64,000 nucleotides of DNA, taken from the NCBI RefSeq assembly GCF_040954835.1, contig NC_090703.1, positions 14,069,001 through 14,133,000 of the forward strand, in the 5' to 3' direction. Positions 40,101-55,100 of this stretch are shown here, piece after piece. Position 1 is the stretch's first letter; the number at the start of each line of letters is the position of its first letter. Origin of the DNA: Lepisosteus oculatus (taxonomy: Eukaryota > Chordata > Actinopteri > Semionotiformes > Lepisosteidae). Made by a program: the position numbers and the translations under genes. Under the pieces are notes generated by a model. That model did no database searches. It was not told the origin of the DNA and saw only the letters and a program-made list of their open reading frames with translations.

Positions 40101-43100
40101 GATGCTCAGGTGCTAGGGTTTAATTGAGCGTATGAAGAAAATTCTCTCACTGATTTCCTAGATGCTGCTCACTGAAGAGAAAGCAATGTCAATATGAGAG
40201 AATATACAGAGCATCTGAATTACACACCACTCACCAATGTCTGGAATGGCTGTTAACAGGAGAGCTGTTTGAAGAAAGATGCTACTAATGCTTTGTCACT
40301 ATTTTTCTTTCCTTATTTTATAAATGTTTTTTTGCTTTTGGCACAAGAAAAAAATATACATAATAGCATGCTCAGTGAGGCGACTTCCATGTGTTGTTTT
40401 AAGTAGTTTTGAGAACTGTCGCAATTTTTCTTATTTGAGATACATCTACATTTGCATTTTGATGGAAGATTTCTAAGGAAACCACTTTTATAACTTAAAT
40501 GGATTAACATGCTACACATTTTATCTGTCAACATACAGTATACACTTAAATACAGCTGCTTACAGAAGTGATTTAGTGTGTTATCCTTGTTTTCAAAAAA
40601 GCCCTCGATTGTAGAAGCATGTACACAGCAGGAAAAACATGTGCCTGCATCTTTGTTATTTCACACAGTGTAGTGGCCCAAAGATATGCCATCTTCTGGA
40701 ATTTTTTCTTAGAAGAGGTTCAGTTTGAGCCTTAAGAAATAACTTTTTTTTCAAACAACGTCACAAAAATATTAGCTCCCCTAAAAGTGAACAGACATCT
40801 CATTGGTCGCCTTAGTGATCAAAATGTCAGGGAGAAACTCCAGTCAAATTTAGGTAGCTTAAAGAAAACAACACAATAACCAACAAACAGAAAAGCCAGA
40901 TTAAACAGGATCAAATTCAAATAAATTAAAAAGTGCAGTTCAACATGTCCATAAATATATTATATACGGCTGCCTTTCTCTCATTCTACATACAAGTGTA
41001 AAGTAAAGTAGCTTGTTAGCTGTACAGTGCTGCAGGGGGGAAGATACACTGGCAAAATCGTAGTAGCAAAGACATGGAACAACTTCCTGAAAACTAACAC
41101 TTCACTCTTCAGCACCTCGAGACACACGATGTGGGGGTGGGTCACTCCAGTGAGCAGGTGATGCCAAGAACCAGAGAGGCTGGCGGAAGAGTGTGCAATT
41201 ACAGGGACAGTGAAGGAAAATGCCGCAAGGCTGGCAGACAGGGCCTTCCTCTAAAAATGAGAGCGGAGGAGGATTGTGGTTCCCTTTTCCCATGTGCCCG
41301 CCAAAGCTAGCGTCGTCACATTGCCCAGTCATGCATGGCTCCTGTGGCTGCCACAACAGTGGTGACCGAACTGTGACTGAGTGATTAAAAGAAGCATAAT
41401 GTGATGTAATGTACAGGGGTGCACGCGTGTGTGTCTGTGTGTGTGTGGTGTTTGAAGCAGGACTAGCAGAATTCCTCCCAGATAAGAAAAGCAGCTAAAT
41501 GCCCTAATGCTGACAGAGAAATGTGAAGTCAGTATGATGCCTCATCACAGAAATGACCTCTGGACTGGAAACAACTGCTATTGCCAATAAAGTAGGAGGT
41601 TCCCATAATGAAGCTCTTGTTCACATCTTATTTCTCTGTGTTCAAGTTACAGCTCTAGTGCATTTTCTGATTTTGTTTAGCAGAAAAGAGAGTTGTTAAA
41701 TGTCATTATATTAATTAATGCGATTAGTTATTAATTCACCAGCAGTTCATTTTTTAAAACGATAAATGCAAAGATTGTTTTAAAAAAATGATTTGCTATA
41801 AAACCACAAGACAATTTAGCAATCAAAAGCACAAAGACTGCATTTGAGAATGTAATGTTAAAAGTAAATGCACAGAACAGAATTCTAAAGTCATTCAATA
41901 ACCCACTGTGCAGTTTTCTTTAATCAGGAGCTCATGATTTAATATCGTTCTCGACAAATATCAAATATTTGCTGGCTCCACAAGATTTTTCCCCCAACAT
42001 CAGCTATACAGATGCTTTAATACACTGATTAGGACAATAAAACCTTGTGTTCTGTTTTTTAAGAAATGCTGCTGTCAGTCACCGATTAATCTTTTTAGTT
42101 ATGTAAAAGAATTTTCATCCTTTTAAGGATAATATAAAAGGGTTTCTGAATACCCTGTCTGTTAAAAGGATTCTTCAAAAAACACGCTTACCTAAGATGT
42201 CCCACAGCTTTGGTTCGGACCAGTGAGAGGATGATGTAATCATTCTGCTGACCCTGGAATCTGTCAACTGTTGTCACCTACAAGCAGAATAAATAATTTA
42301 GCATTGCTAAAACCCAAAGTGCATTGCTAGTGTTTTGAAAAGCTTTATTTAAAATGTTTAAGATAGTACACTCTTCACCTCCTTGGCCAGCAAATTCACT
42401 TATAATTACTTATCACTGCAAACCACATTTGCTAGCAGGGATAAATCCAGGATATATCATAGGCTATTTGCCTGGTTTTTCTTTCACCGATTTCACAATG
42501 AAGGCAGATCTCTTGAGCTTTGTCACAAGTTAATAAGTCATTTACAGAACTCAGAATAAAACCACTGCACTTTTCACGAGAAATCACATCATCTCAGACA
42601 GGTCTTCTTACTTTGATGTTAGTGTCTTGCCAGCTTATCACCTAAATCTCACAAATACAGACAATTAATGCATATTTAAGAATAATGCATACCTTAATTT
42701 TTGTAATACTACTCTTAGATTTTATCTTAATGCTCAAAGAGATCTTGCACATAAGAAATTTGCTGTGCAAATCAGTATTTACTTGAAATACAAGGTACTT
42801 TACAAGAGAGTTCTGGATTATTTAAGAAAATGGCCAAGAAATGATGGAGATGCTGATTTATTAGCATACTAAAACAAATTGCTTGATAAGCTTTTTGGTT
42901 TTTAGTACGATACCAACACTGCTACAAATGAAGTGTATCTATGTTACAATGCCCACTTCTTGGGTCCTGATAACCCAAGTTATTTTACCACAATTTTCAT
43001 ATAATTAAACAATTATGTTTCACAGAACTCAATCCTAATTGGAAACGATTGTTCCAAACTCTATGGTCATAAAGTCTGGCTAGAGGACCAGTGAATCATC

Positions 43101-46100
43101 TTTTTTAATTAAATATATAGCACACCTTGTATGGATCTTCCACAAATGACCACTGGAGAAGTATACAACATATGTAGATCCTGTGGCTAGTATAATATTC
43201 ACTGCCAGTTACACACATTTGAAGATCTTTGTATGTCAAATAAATAATTTGCAGACAGATATCTGAAACACTACTATCCAGTTGAAGCACACAACAGGTG
43301 CAGTACCAGAAGCAACAATATGCTCTTCTCCACAGGCCTTCTTTCCCCAGTGTGCATGGGTACTCTGAACAGTTATGATTTCGTTTCCATAGGAAGTGCC
43401 CTTAAAACATCCGGTTATTACCACAGGGGAACATTCAAATGGCAACAGTCTTGGATTCATTTAATCTCAGCTGTTTGCCGACAGCTCTGGGGGTAAAGCC
43501 TGTGGCAAACTTTGAATGGGGGGGGGGGGGAATATGGTGTGACATTCACGTCCAATATTTTGTAAAAAATGATTAATAACAATACCAATTTTCAATCTAA
43601 AATGAAAATGTTCATTCTAATTTTTCATTTGTATTAGTTGTCCTTAGCCGAACACATTCTACTGCAGTGGAATGAGTTGACACATTTTCACTAGCTGTGT
43701 AATCCTCTACAACATTCATCACAGCAATGGTCATAGCCAGAGAAGCAGAACATTGAGCAGGAATGTGCAATGCTGAAATTTTATTGGAACGTACCCTTTA
43801 TCAACATTTAGCTGTCTAATTAAACTGAAGTTACACATTGCCTGAGTTACACTTCACATTTTTAATGTGTTGCCTAGGATTTTTAAAAAAGACACTCTAT
43901 TTTATTTACATGCACAGTAAAGTTTCTCGATATAACCCAAGTTCATTTTTTGATGATGGACAATAAATTAACAGAATTAGTATTCCGATAATTTAGTATT
44001 TAACAGCTTTGAGATAAATGTTTAATCAGACACCGCATTTTATGCTAGATAGAAATCATGTTTAGCCTCCCAAATGTAGAGTGGCGATGAACTCCCAAGA
44101 CATACAAAATATGTATTCTCAATTTATGTACATTTTGAGCAATGCATAAGTGAATCTTTTATTAAACATTATCAGATGCTTTAATGAAGAGTGTTAAATA
44201 GAAAGTAATTTACACGACATTTTAATTCAGCTACACATGGTATTAACTTGATATTCAATATATATAATTTTATTACAACTATGCAATTTGCACTTCTTAA
44301 CATGACAATAATGAAGTGTTTAAAATAAACAACATTTTCAACATTAGAACCTATACGAATTAATAGCTGTAATATCCATGGAGATTTACAGAAAAGATGC
44401 ACAACCTTAACCTTTGGTAGCACACCTAATTCAAACTGAAAGGTTAAAAAAATCCACACACAAACTCCAAAGTGTTTTTTTATCCTCCAAAAAACTGACA
44501 ATTGTGCTGCGTTACTCAGTGAAGAAGTCATGTTGCAGCAGATGGTCATCAATTTTAAATATTTATTGGAGGATCTCAGCATGTGTAACCACTGTGTCTG
44601 TTTCCTTGCTTAATTTATAATCTGCATACGCCTTAGGTACCGAGCAAGTCAGAATTCTTAATTGTCCCATTTTTCAATGTGCAGTGAAGATCCTGCTCAT
44701 CCAAGGCTACACCACAGGCAGTCCTGTCAACAGACGACTGTACATTGCGTCGGGTTTATTCATTTCTTGGGGTTTTCACTGAACATTTCTTTTTTATATT
44801 ACATTTGTAGACGGTGACCATGTGTCTAGAGAAGCTGATACATTTTATAATACACATGCTGGCTCAACTGTTCTCTTTAAAAATCCCCAAAACATCACTG
44901 CACTAAAAATCTGTGAAAAAGAGCATAGTCTTAAAATACACCATGCTTTCAGCACATAGCTGAAGGAGGAAGGGGAGAGAGGCTGCTTTCTATCTTAACA
45001 TCCAATTATGTTCCTAGCCTCACTGAATGGAGAAAATAGGATGGATTCATCTCCATTTAGGATTTTATCAATGTCCAGTACTTAATTTAATGAGAGACAA
45101 AACCATGGTTATTATTTTAGCTTAAGTTCTGAAATTATTAAAATCTTTGTTTGGCACAACAGTTGCATTTAAAAAAGCTTCATAAATGGTCAATGTTTCT
45201 TAATTTACCATTTAAGCATACCTATTTTCATTGACCTAAAGTAGTGCATACTGAATAACCTCTTTTAGAACAAAATAACAGAATGAATTCAAAGATTTAC
45301 ATAAGTTTTGTTGTTGTTAAAATGACTTATTATATATCAATGCTATGAAATGTTTTTTTTGTTTTAGTAGTTTTGACAAACTGTCAAATGATATATCCCA
45401 ATTGCTTGTGAGTCTGACCTTTCTCAAGCTCAGCAGTTTGCAAGTAGCTTTCTTTGCAGAATGTAACAAGCTGTCACCTAGAAGAGGTCACCAACACATC
45501 TAAAAGATAATAACATCCTTCATAAAACCTACTGAAGATTCATAAAGGCAACAATCAATTTGCTGTGTTATATTCTTCTGGACAAATGTCTGAAAATCCA
45601 GATAACAGACATGACTTGTTGCACTGAGTATACAAAGCAGAACTACTATACTGGAAGTGTTGATTTACTGAACACCCTACAGATTAAAAACAAGCTTAAT
45701 CAAATCACGGGGAGAAAATCTAGATTTGAGTAACTTCCACCAGATCAGATATCACAAGTGCATAATTAGCAAAGAAATGTTTCATATTAAAACGGGAATT
45801 AAAGTTTCTGCTACTTCATCTCTCAGTAGCATGTGATAAACCCTGATTCTTAGAAGTGGTACCTTAAGCATTTAAAACAATAACTATTCCACATTGACAC
45901 CTGAGGGGCACTGGATAAAACACTGACCCATCCCCCAGTCACAAATTATAAACCCAGTTTCCATTATGTAGACGGATGAATCTTCAACCAATTATAAGAC
46001 CACCATTAAGACCAGGATAAGCAAGATGCACATGCAGGTGAGTGGGCTGTAGTTATGATTTAATGTCAGAAACACGACATGTTTATTATTGCACTTATCA

Positions 46101-49100
46101 CTGGGTACCCTGACAATACCAGCTAAACGCCTGTTACCTTAATTCAAAAGGAAAGATTTCCACAATCAGTTCCTTAACATATTTTGCAAACACATCTTCT
46201 GTTTAGTTTGTAACACAGAACAGTGAATACAGTGCAGCCTTCGGTGTCACTGAAAGAACTGCCATAGTAGTTAATTGAGTAATCAATTTATCTCAGAAGT
46301 TGGTTACTGAATGGTATAGCAGTTCTCTCAATGGCATAGAAGGCAGCACCGTACTCACAGTTTTGTGTTACAAACTAATACAAAACAACCCTAACAAATC
46401 TCTACCAATTTCTTAAATCTCTGAAAATAAGTATAGAAGTACACAGTCTAACTATGGTGGTTTGATGTGGAAATGTTCAAAAGACATCTCAAGGCCCTAG
46501 ATCAATTCAAGTGTATTGTACAGGTCACATAAACTACATTTAAATAAAAAAGCAAGAAGTGTGTAATGTCTTTCCATGCAGTTACAGTTTTATACTGATG
46601 CTAGAAACTGATGACTCTTACTTTACTTGGATGTCCAATGAATGGATTGTTTCCACATCGCTGGTTGACCACATCCCGGATGAGGTGTTTCTGCCCATTG
46701 TAGGTGGTCAGAATGCTGATTTTCTCAGCTGGGTATCCCAACAACCGCATGTACATAAACAGAGCTACTGCATACTCTGCCTCAGCCAGGTTCTGAATGT
46801 CAAACAAAGACAATACAAAATATTAAAAAACAAAGACAATCCAGTCACAACATGAAGATACTGTCAATACCAGGGTACCGATCTGAGCTCAAAGCCCATT
46901 ATAATAAGCCCCTGTGTCCTCTGCCCTAGCCCACTCCCCACGACAAATAAACTACAATTAATGTCTTTCAGAATGTCTATCTATAAATAAAGACAACTTA
47001 CATTAAAAAAAAAACATTTTGCTGCATATGATGTACCACAGAAATAAAATGGAGAGCTTGGAGCAATGCCTTACTATTTAAATTGCACCACAGAAAGGTT
47101 ATAGTTTTTCTAAATGTTTTTTTTTACATTTTTTTACAGACTCAAAGCTCAGTATGTTTGTTAGTATATCTGAAAGATCAGTTTCTAATTATACTAAGAA
47201 AAATATTGAACTGTGAATGTGTGAAATTCAATAATATCAAAACAAGCATTTTTAAAACAAACTATTTGGTGGAAAAGGACTTTTGTCACAAAATGTCCTG
47301 ACAACTCATATAAGTGAATAAAAAGCACCATGCACTGAAATTGTAGGAGGGGTGAGCAATTAGTCTTCCCTAATGGTACATGTCAAAGTTCTTGTGAAAA
47401 ACCAAATTCATATCTGATTTCATAGAGTAACTACTGCAGAGTCTGGAAAACAGAAATGTATCTGCCTGACATGATACTAACAGAATGAAATTGACATTGT
47501 GCTCTAGGCTGTTTTTACCAATGTTGCAAACTTGAGCCTTGAGTGTATTCAGAGCAATAAGAATAAGAAATAGTTTTTTCACAAGGATTACTGAGAGAAA
47601 ACACAATATGTGAGCAAAAAATTTCCAATATACCTGTAAAGCCAATGAATTGAGTCTGCATTAATTATGATAAGATGGCTTTGTTTCAAATTTTCATTTT
47701 CAAATAACTGGGATCTAGATAGTTTTATAGAAAACCTATTGAGCGAAACAAATGGATATCAAACATATAGGTCCATTAGTTTACATTTTCTACAGCAAAT
47801 GCTGCAACACTAGGAATAGTCGTTTAATCAGAGATAATAACACGAATATCAAGATTCTTAGAACACATTTACTATAAAATACACAATTTTTAGGCAACCC
47901 TTTTCTGCATTTTATATTCATTTTTATGCATGGGGGTGCTGAATACAAATGAATCTAAATGAATGTGAGAAAAGAATGCAATCTAAAATGTTGCTTAAAG
48001 CATTTTGTTGAAATGAAGCTCACTGGCCTTTATGTAAACCAAAATGGACTTGAGTTTGGTGAGACTCAGTTGAAATTATAAATGTTGTTTGGTTGCTTTT
48101 TAAAAAAAAACATTTACAGCCATCTGGAATGCAAACTCATCATGTTTGTCTCATCTTTTATTTTCTATCTGTTGCAATTTCACAGAAGACCAAGATCAAC
48201 CTGAATACATTCACTAAAAAAAAATCCAGGGCTATTTCGGTTTTGATGTAAAAAGTCTCCCACCCGGACCTTTTCCCTCACAACAGGATCTGAACCAAAT
48301 TAAAGGAAATAATTTCAATGCTGTGTTGGCTGCTTCTTTTTAGCTAGAGAAAAATTTAATGCAGTGATCATATACCATAACAGGTGCAACACTATGGAGA
48401 AATGCATTGGTGACAAATCAGCTTACTGTTTTTAATTCCCCAGTCACTAAAAAATACACAGCTCTCAGTCTACCAAGCTAAAAGAGGAAAGGGGGTGCCC
48501 CTTATTGCCGTATTGCTGTTAAATCACAAATTAAATGTTTTTCCACCCCAAAAACACACTATTACATGAGAAAAATATAATAATATAATTTAAAATATAA
48601 TAATGAAAATTGTTTTGTACCTTTTGCTAAAGCACAAACAACATTCATACGTACTGCTATAGGGCACTATTGATATGGCTCAATTTTAACCTATGTGGTA
48701 TTTGTTTTTGTTTTATTATTTGCGTATTTCATCACTATTGCAGAAACTGTTACTTATTTTGGGTTTCAGAGACAAAATTTCACAATTTCCCCCTAAGCCA
48801 ATTTTGTCATTCAAATCCAAAGTCTGTTAAGCCGAGGGTTTACTGTACTGATAATGTTGGGAATTTTATTCTAGAAATATTACTTGTCATATACATGAAG
48901 CTCAACATATTTGTTGAAAAGATATTTACTGGTGTCTTATGATAAAATTATCATACAATTCCAGTAATTGTACTGACACAATTACACCGACAATACTACT
49001 TATAACCAATGATGAGGAAAATGCACACCTCTTAGTTGTATATTATGTTTTTTCTTTAACAACTTAATTCAAATGCCAACAAAGGAACAGTGAGGTACAC

Positions 49101-52100
49101 AGAAACACACTGGGTGGCACCAGCAGATCTGTTTTTCTCTTTAGGATTTAATAAGTGAAAGCCATTATTTTTTAAACCAGTTACTTTTGTTGAACAATCA
49201 ATTAAACACCACTTCAGGGAGTTCCGCAAGTTACATTATATTCTTTAATCAGATGCAGAGAGCTGGATCTCAAAACCTAACTCAGTAACTAACAGGTCTC
49301 CAACCACGTGAGAACTATCTCCGCAGTCATTAACAGTCATTCTACACCCCCATGAAAACAGGACAATAGGCAGAACTGCTCCTGAGTCTCACCAAAAAAA
49401 CAAAACAAAGCCGTAATATTCCTGTTTTTTCAATTGAGAGCAATGCTTGTCATTACTGTGCTAAGTATTAATATAGCATTGCTTTCTTGCTGTCATAGTT
49501 TAAGAATGTAATGTAATTTTTCCTGCAAAGTGACAATGGTAATGCTCACAGATGCAACATAAAATTAGCATTTTAAGAATGGCTAAGGTTATGTCTTGCT
49601 GAAAGGGAAATACTGTATGTATAATTGAAAGTTGAAAGGACATTTATCAAGGAACTAATAAAGCCCTGACTATTAGCATACACAGTCAGAAAGTCTTCTC
49701 TTAATAGTTATAACCGAAATAATCTAGTTTTATGGATACAGTACCATTAATATTAATTTACAGTATGTCCGCTGATAATTCAATGGCTTTTGGTTTTGTT
49801 TCATTTTCCATAATAAAAAGGTGATCTCATGAGCAACTTGGAGATCCCAGTAACCATGGCAACCCACAGTCTTACATAATCACTTCACTTTAACGGTAAT
49901 GGCTGCAGACTGGCGAGTGCTTTTAAAGCTCCAGGAGAAGGAAAAAAGTTCATTTTCAAAGGAATAGGGTTAAACTGTGCCCATCCTTCAATTAATTGAG
50001 TTGAATCAGCAGTCAAATCTTAGGGCTGGACTTCTACAGTACATTTAGAGGTACTCTATCTGCATTAGTAAAAAAAAAGTCAAAGGAAGCTAAGAGCATT
50101 ATAACACACAAGTGAAGTAAATCCTTCAATTTGGGGTCAGATAATAATAAACTATTAGGAACAACACATGGCTAGGCAAATTATCATATATATAAAAGCC
50201 ACCCCATCACATATGGTAAATTAGACATTTTTCAGTATAGTACACTTACGCAGAAGATAATATTTAAAATCGAGTAAACCCAGTTGCTGACCAAAATAAA
50301 TCCCTGTGCCGTCTTCAAAATCAGTAAATTAAATTTTTCTGAGGGGAAAGGAATTCTGAGAAACACAATTGTGATTCTGGCGCCGGAAAACTGAAGCAAG
50401 CGTCATAACCAATCTCATAAGATCTGCATGCTGTAACACATGATCTCTTTAGCACAAGTGCTTCTTTAGAGCAAAAAAGTGCTTCAGAAATCTATAAACT
50501 ACAACAGACAGTGGTTTGAGTCTCTTAACCCTAAACAGAAATATCATCTTTTACAAATAATGAGAGATAGTTGTCTAAAGTACAAGTGTTTTTTTTTAGA
50601 ATGTATTATATGCATTACTATCCAGATCTTTTGAGGAAACAATTTAATACAACAACTGGTTGACTTCCCTTTTCTATGGAGGTTTCAGCCTTAGGGCTCA
50701 GGTTAAGCCTAAGCCTCAAATAAGCAAATACTCATTTTAAGGCAGATGCGGCAAAACTAACCCCAATATTCATGGTGCTTAAAGGGTGGCTATCTTTTAT
50801 TTTCAGTAACAAAATTTGCACTTACTTTTTTTTTAAAACGATAGCTCTGCTGTTATTGCTGTTTATATTTCTCTATACTGTACCTGGTAGAAATAAGGAT
50901 TGGGTTCCGACTCTCCTACACCATTGAAATCCACCACATTGATGAGCTGGAAATCAAACGCCAGGCCTGCATTGGCTGACTGGAATTCAGGAAGCAGCTG
51001 GACATGGGGCAGGTTCCCCAGCTGCTTGTACCGCCAGTTGTAAAGGTTGCACAGACTGTAGCATGGAGGGGAAAAAAAAGAAACACAGTTAGAAACACAC
51101 ACTATTATTGCATCCCCTGTGCACTCAAGTCTTTGCTGGGAACCCCTGCCGTACCCCTGAGCAAGGCACCTGCTTGGCCATGCAATGCAAAGTTCAACTG
51201 GAAACATTAAGGTCCTACGGTAACACATGTCACATGACTTATCATGGCCTGTTTTTGATCAAGGGTGTCTGCAATAAGAGGAAAAACATGACCTTCCACC
51301 ACCTTACCTCGCTCTCGCTCTTCCTTGGGCATCAAGGTCCACTGTCGGCACACCCAGGCGCACAAAGCGCGTGAAGAGGGACTGCTCCATGTTGGAGTAC
51401 TTCTGGAAAGCCATGTTTTTAATGACAGGTGGCAGCTGGTGGTGGTCTCCTATCATTATCCATCGCTTCAGTCTACTGAACCCATCCTCTGGGTTCTACA
51501 GAGAGTACAAAAGCAGAGGTAACTAAATAATTAAGACATTTTTAATGAACCAGGAGAGGGAATTGATCTAATCTTATAACAACAGCAGCTTTAAACATTA
51601 ATATCAACCCATAAAAGATATCTGATGGGCCCTATTATTTCAGTGTTTACTCTATATTCTACACAATCAAAGAACACCATCTGTCATCTAAAGCAGTGAA
51701 AGCCTTTGCTGATATAGGTCTCATGATCACTGGCAGCCAAGTTAGTAATGGCATCCCAGGTTACAAAGATCTCATTTTTAAATGGAAGCTTTTCAGTTAC
51801 AGCACTTGTCAGGACTGACTCTTGTGTGGCTGTGTGGAGAAATCATGGTTACAGTACCCTCACATACTTCCACAAATAGTATATAAACTCAGGAAGAAAC
51901 AAACAGATTAATTAAAACACGACTAAATGAAAAATTAATGTTTAATTATTCTTAATTTTTAATGTTCTGCAAAACAGATGAAAGCTTTTAAATAGACAGA
52001 AACCAGCATTATTATGACAAGAACTCCAGTGCTATGGCACTTTTAGTTATCCACAGAATGAAACTCAAGACCCCTAAACAATCTTAGTGTCAGGGGTCTA

Positions 52101-55100
52101 CTGGTGTCTCCAACTTTGGAGAAAAAAGTTTTTCATTGGATTTGTTGATGCTCTAGATCAAGCGGATGAAAATTAAAAAATCCTGTGATATGCAGTATGG
52201 TGTCTAGGAATAAACCTATGATTTTGAGCCAACAGATTGGAACTGTTTTTGCCCTTCTTATACTCTGTGGTGTACTCTTTTATTTTCATATATTTAACTT
52301 TTAAAAGCAATAGCTATAAAAATAGCTATAAATAACAAAGCCTCTTGGCAATGTGAAGTGATTAGACATGCGGTTCATTGGAGTGCGGCTGTACAGCACT
52401 CTACTGCATAATTATACATTTGTCACATACTTTATGCATCTAGGCTAATGCTGGTCAACAGATTAATATTTACATACCTGTATATAAACACTTTTTTGCC
52501 CCACTGAAGGTAATTAGAATCTAAAAGGTCCATATGGAAAAACACAATAGCTACAAGCTACAGTACGTTACTGAAAATACAAACTGCTTTCTTCACAAAT
52601 TAACTTATTTACGAGTACACACAGAAAGCGAAATGGAAATTGCTCAGGTTAAGGATAATTATTAAATCTGATAACAACAGTGATTCTATAACAGAGCCTA
52701 TCAAGGGCAAACGCAACAAATGAAATGCAAAAGGCTTTCATGTTGACCTGATGAGTGTTTAAGGATTTTGGTAAATATTAGTTCCAATCTGTTGTGATTA
52801 AGCTGATTGAAGCTTTATATACAAACTCTATAAAGCTACACCAGGAAGCACAATGAGAACAGCATTCTGTATGCAATACATTTTATCCTAATATTTGCAT
52901 CTTGTTTACCTGCAGTAAGAGTGGAATGAAGGTTTCAATCTCCAGAATTTGAGCAGCCTCTTCCATCAAGATGTTATCATACTGTAAAAAAAATAAACAT
53001 GTAAACACAAATTAATTTGCTGTTTTTTTAAAATGCTTTCCTCGGAGCATATTACATGAAAACATTCCTGATACATTATTTGGAGATACTTTTAATCCTG
53101 TTTTTGAGTGGATGTTGTACAGTACGTTTGTATATACACAAATTACAAAGGATAATAGGATATTTTGCTAAACAGTCAAATTCTACTGTACAATACGAGC
53201 ATATATCTGTTAACAGATCAACAGTGTGCATAATATTTCTCAAATACACTTGAGTCAAACATATATGGCTGCGTAGCAGTTATTTAACCTAGCTCTTTTC
53301 CTTTTGGCACAATGAGTCAATAACCGAAGAAAAGAAGCCAGGTTTACGTGCTCAGAAATGGCTAAATAAAACATTACATCATCTGCCTTGAGGCTCTCAC
53401 CTTAAATCCCAGTTCAACTAGGTCATGTCGCTTGAGAGCTGCGTGTGTACAAGTCATGGCGATGATTTTTGCTTCTTTCACCAGCAGGTATTTGGACCTG
53501 TCCAAACCACTGCGCAGAAGCTCAAATGCTCGGAACTCCTAGGTGGAAAGGAGTACAGAAATGTATAGAAACGTACTGAATATAACTCTTCTAGTCCAGC
53601 CAAAAAAGCAGAGGTGTGTAAAATTAAAACATAATTCACAGTGGCAATAAAAGATGAAAAACGAAAGAAGACATTCAACATTAACGTACTGCAGAGCCAT
53701 GGAAAACGTATGATCTCTACATTTTTTAAAAACATTTAGCATAATCTGTAAAACACTACTGCATCTTAGCTGTATTTAACCTTGTGGTATAATTCACTGA
53801 TGAGAAACGTGACAAAAATGCAACATGAAAATTCCAAATCGTAGAATATGAGCTTGAAACATCGATTAAATTCCAAGTAAACAAAAAGAAAATTAAAAAA
53901 AATAGCATACAATCTCAAATTGCTTATGCTTTCTCAATGGTCCTTTCCAAATCAATTTTATGATCTTTAATAAAAACACAAGAACTGGAACCATTCTCAC
54001 CATGACTCAATTACAGAACTATCTTTTTAAACCACAATATTGTCCATAGACCACAGAAGTAAAACAAAATGATGGGGTCCCTAGTTATTGAGATAACGAG
54101 TCACCAATAATGGCTCTGGTGTCATAGTCTGGTATTTCAAGGATCAAAGATCTTCTATATCATACTTTCCAGCAGTAACAAAAAATGTTCCACTGCCACT
54201 GATCTTTTTAATAGATGGTATTAAGTCAGGTCGTGTTAAACAGCAATGGCATATTGGGTATCAAGCAATGAAAATAACTCAGATGCAATTTTTTTCAAAT
54301 CCCATGCACACCTGAACATCTAAAATTGATGCTAATCAAACATTACTGCTCAAGCCATGAAAAGAGTCACTCATGCCCTTCTTAAACAATAAAATGCTCT
54401 TGCTGCTAACAGTTCATCCTTTTCGTCTGCATTTTCATCATTATGCAATTCTTCATGATAAGGGCTTTTACACTACAGTGCCTCGCATAAAACACCACTG
54501 CCCACTGCTGCCAAACAATTCCTGGCAGAGGCAGACAGGCCATCTCTCATTCATCCCCTTTAGGGAATTCCTTGCAACACTTGCTGATAGGAAAAAAAAA
54601 TGCTTCAAGATTCATTACGCTAATCCTTAATCCCGCAGTTTCCTGCTAGTAAATGGTGGCATGTCAATTTCTGTGGCTGTACTTGCTATATGACCCAGCA
54701 TTAGGGGTGTTTGTTCCGTTCAATACTAGCTTAGAGTGCACTTTTGTGCAGATTTACTTACACATAGGTCCTGAATTAGAAACCAAGCTGCCTTTTCAAT
54801 AAAACCAGCTTGGCAATTGTGTAGCATGCGGTATCATAGCTCTGTTAGTCGAAACATTTCATCATACTGATGCTGCTAATGGTGCTCTGGGAGCAAAGGC
54901 CATTGGCATGCTATTTCAGGAAGCCTCACAACGAGTAAGAACTAGGGAAATCTGAGTGCACTGGCACATCAATATTTGATGCGTTACTATTTTAACATTA
55001 ATTTTAACCTCTCGCACATAAAATATTTAACAGACTATTTTGAAGTCCAATTTTACCATATGTGCCAGTAGAAATTCAGTGCCTTGCGCCTGTAAGACCA

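Noticed and set aside
41102-41356. 84-codon minus-strand Cys/Pro-rich frame in an AQR intron
   Set aside because: A locally GC-richer patch with no splice sites that fit and no recognised domain.
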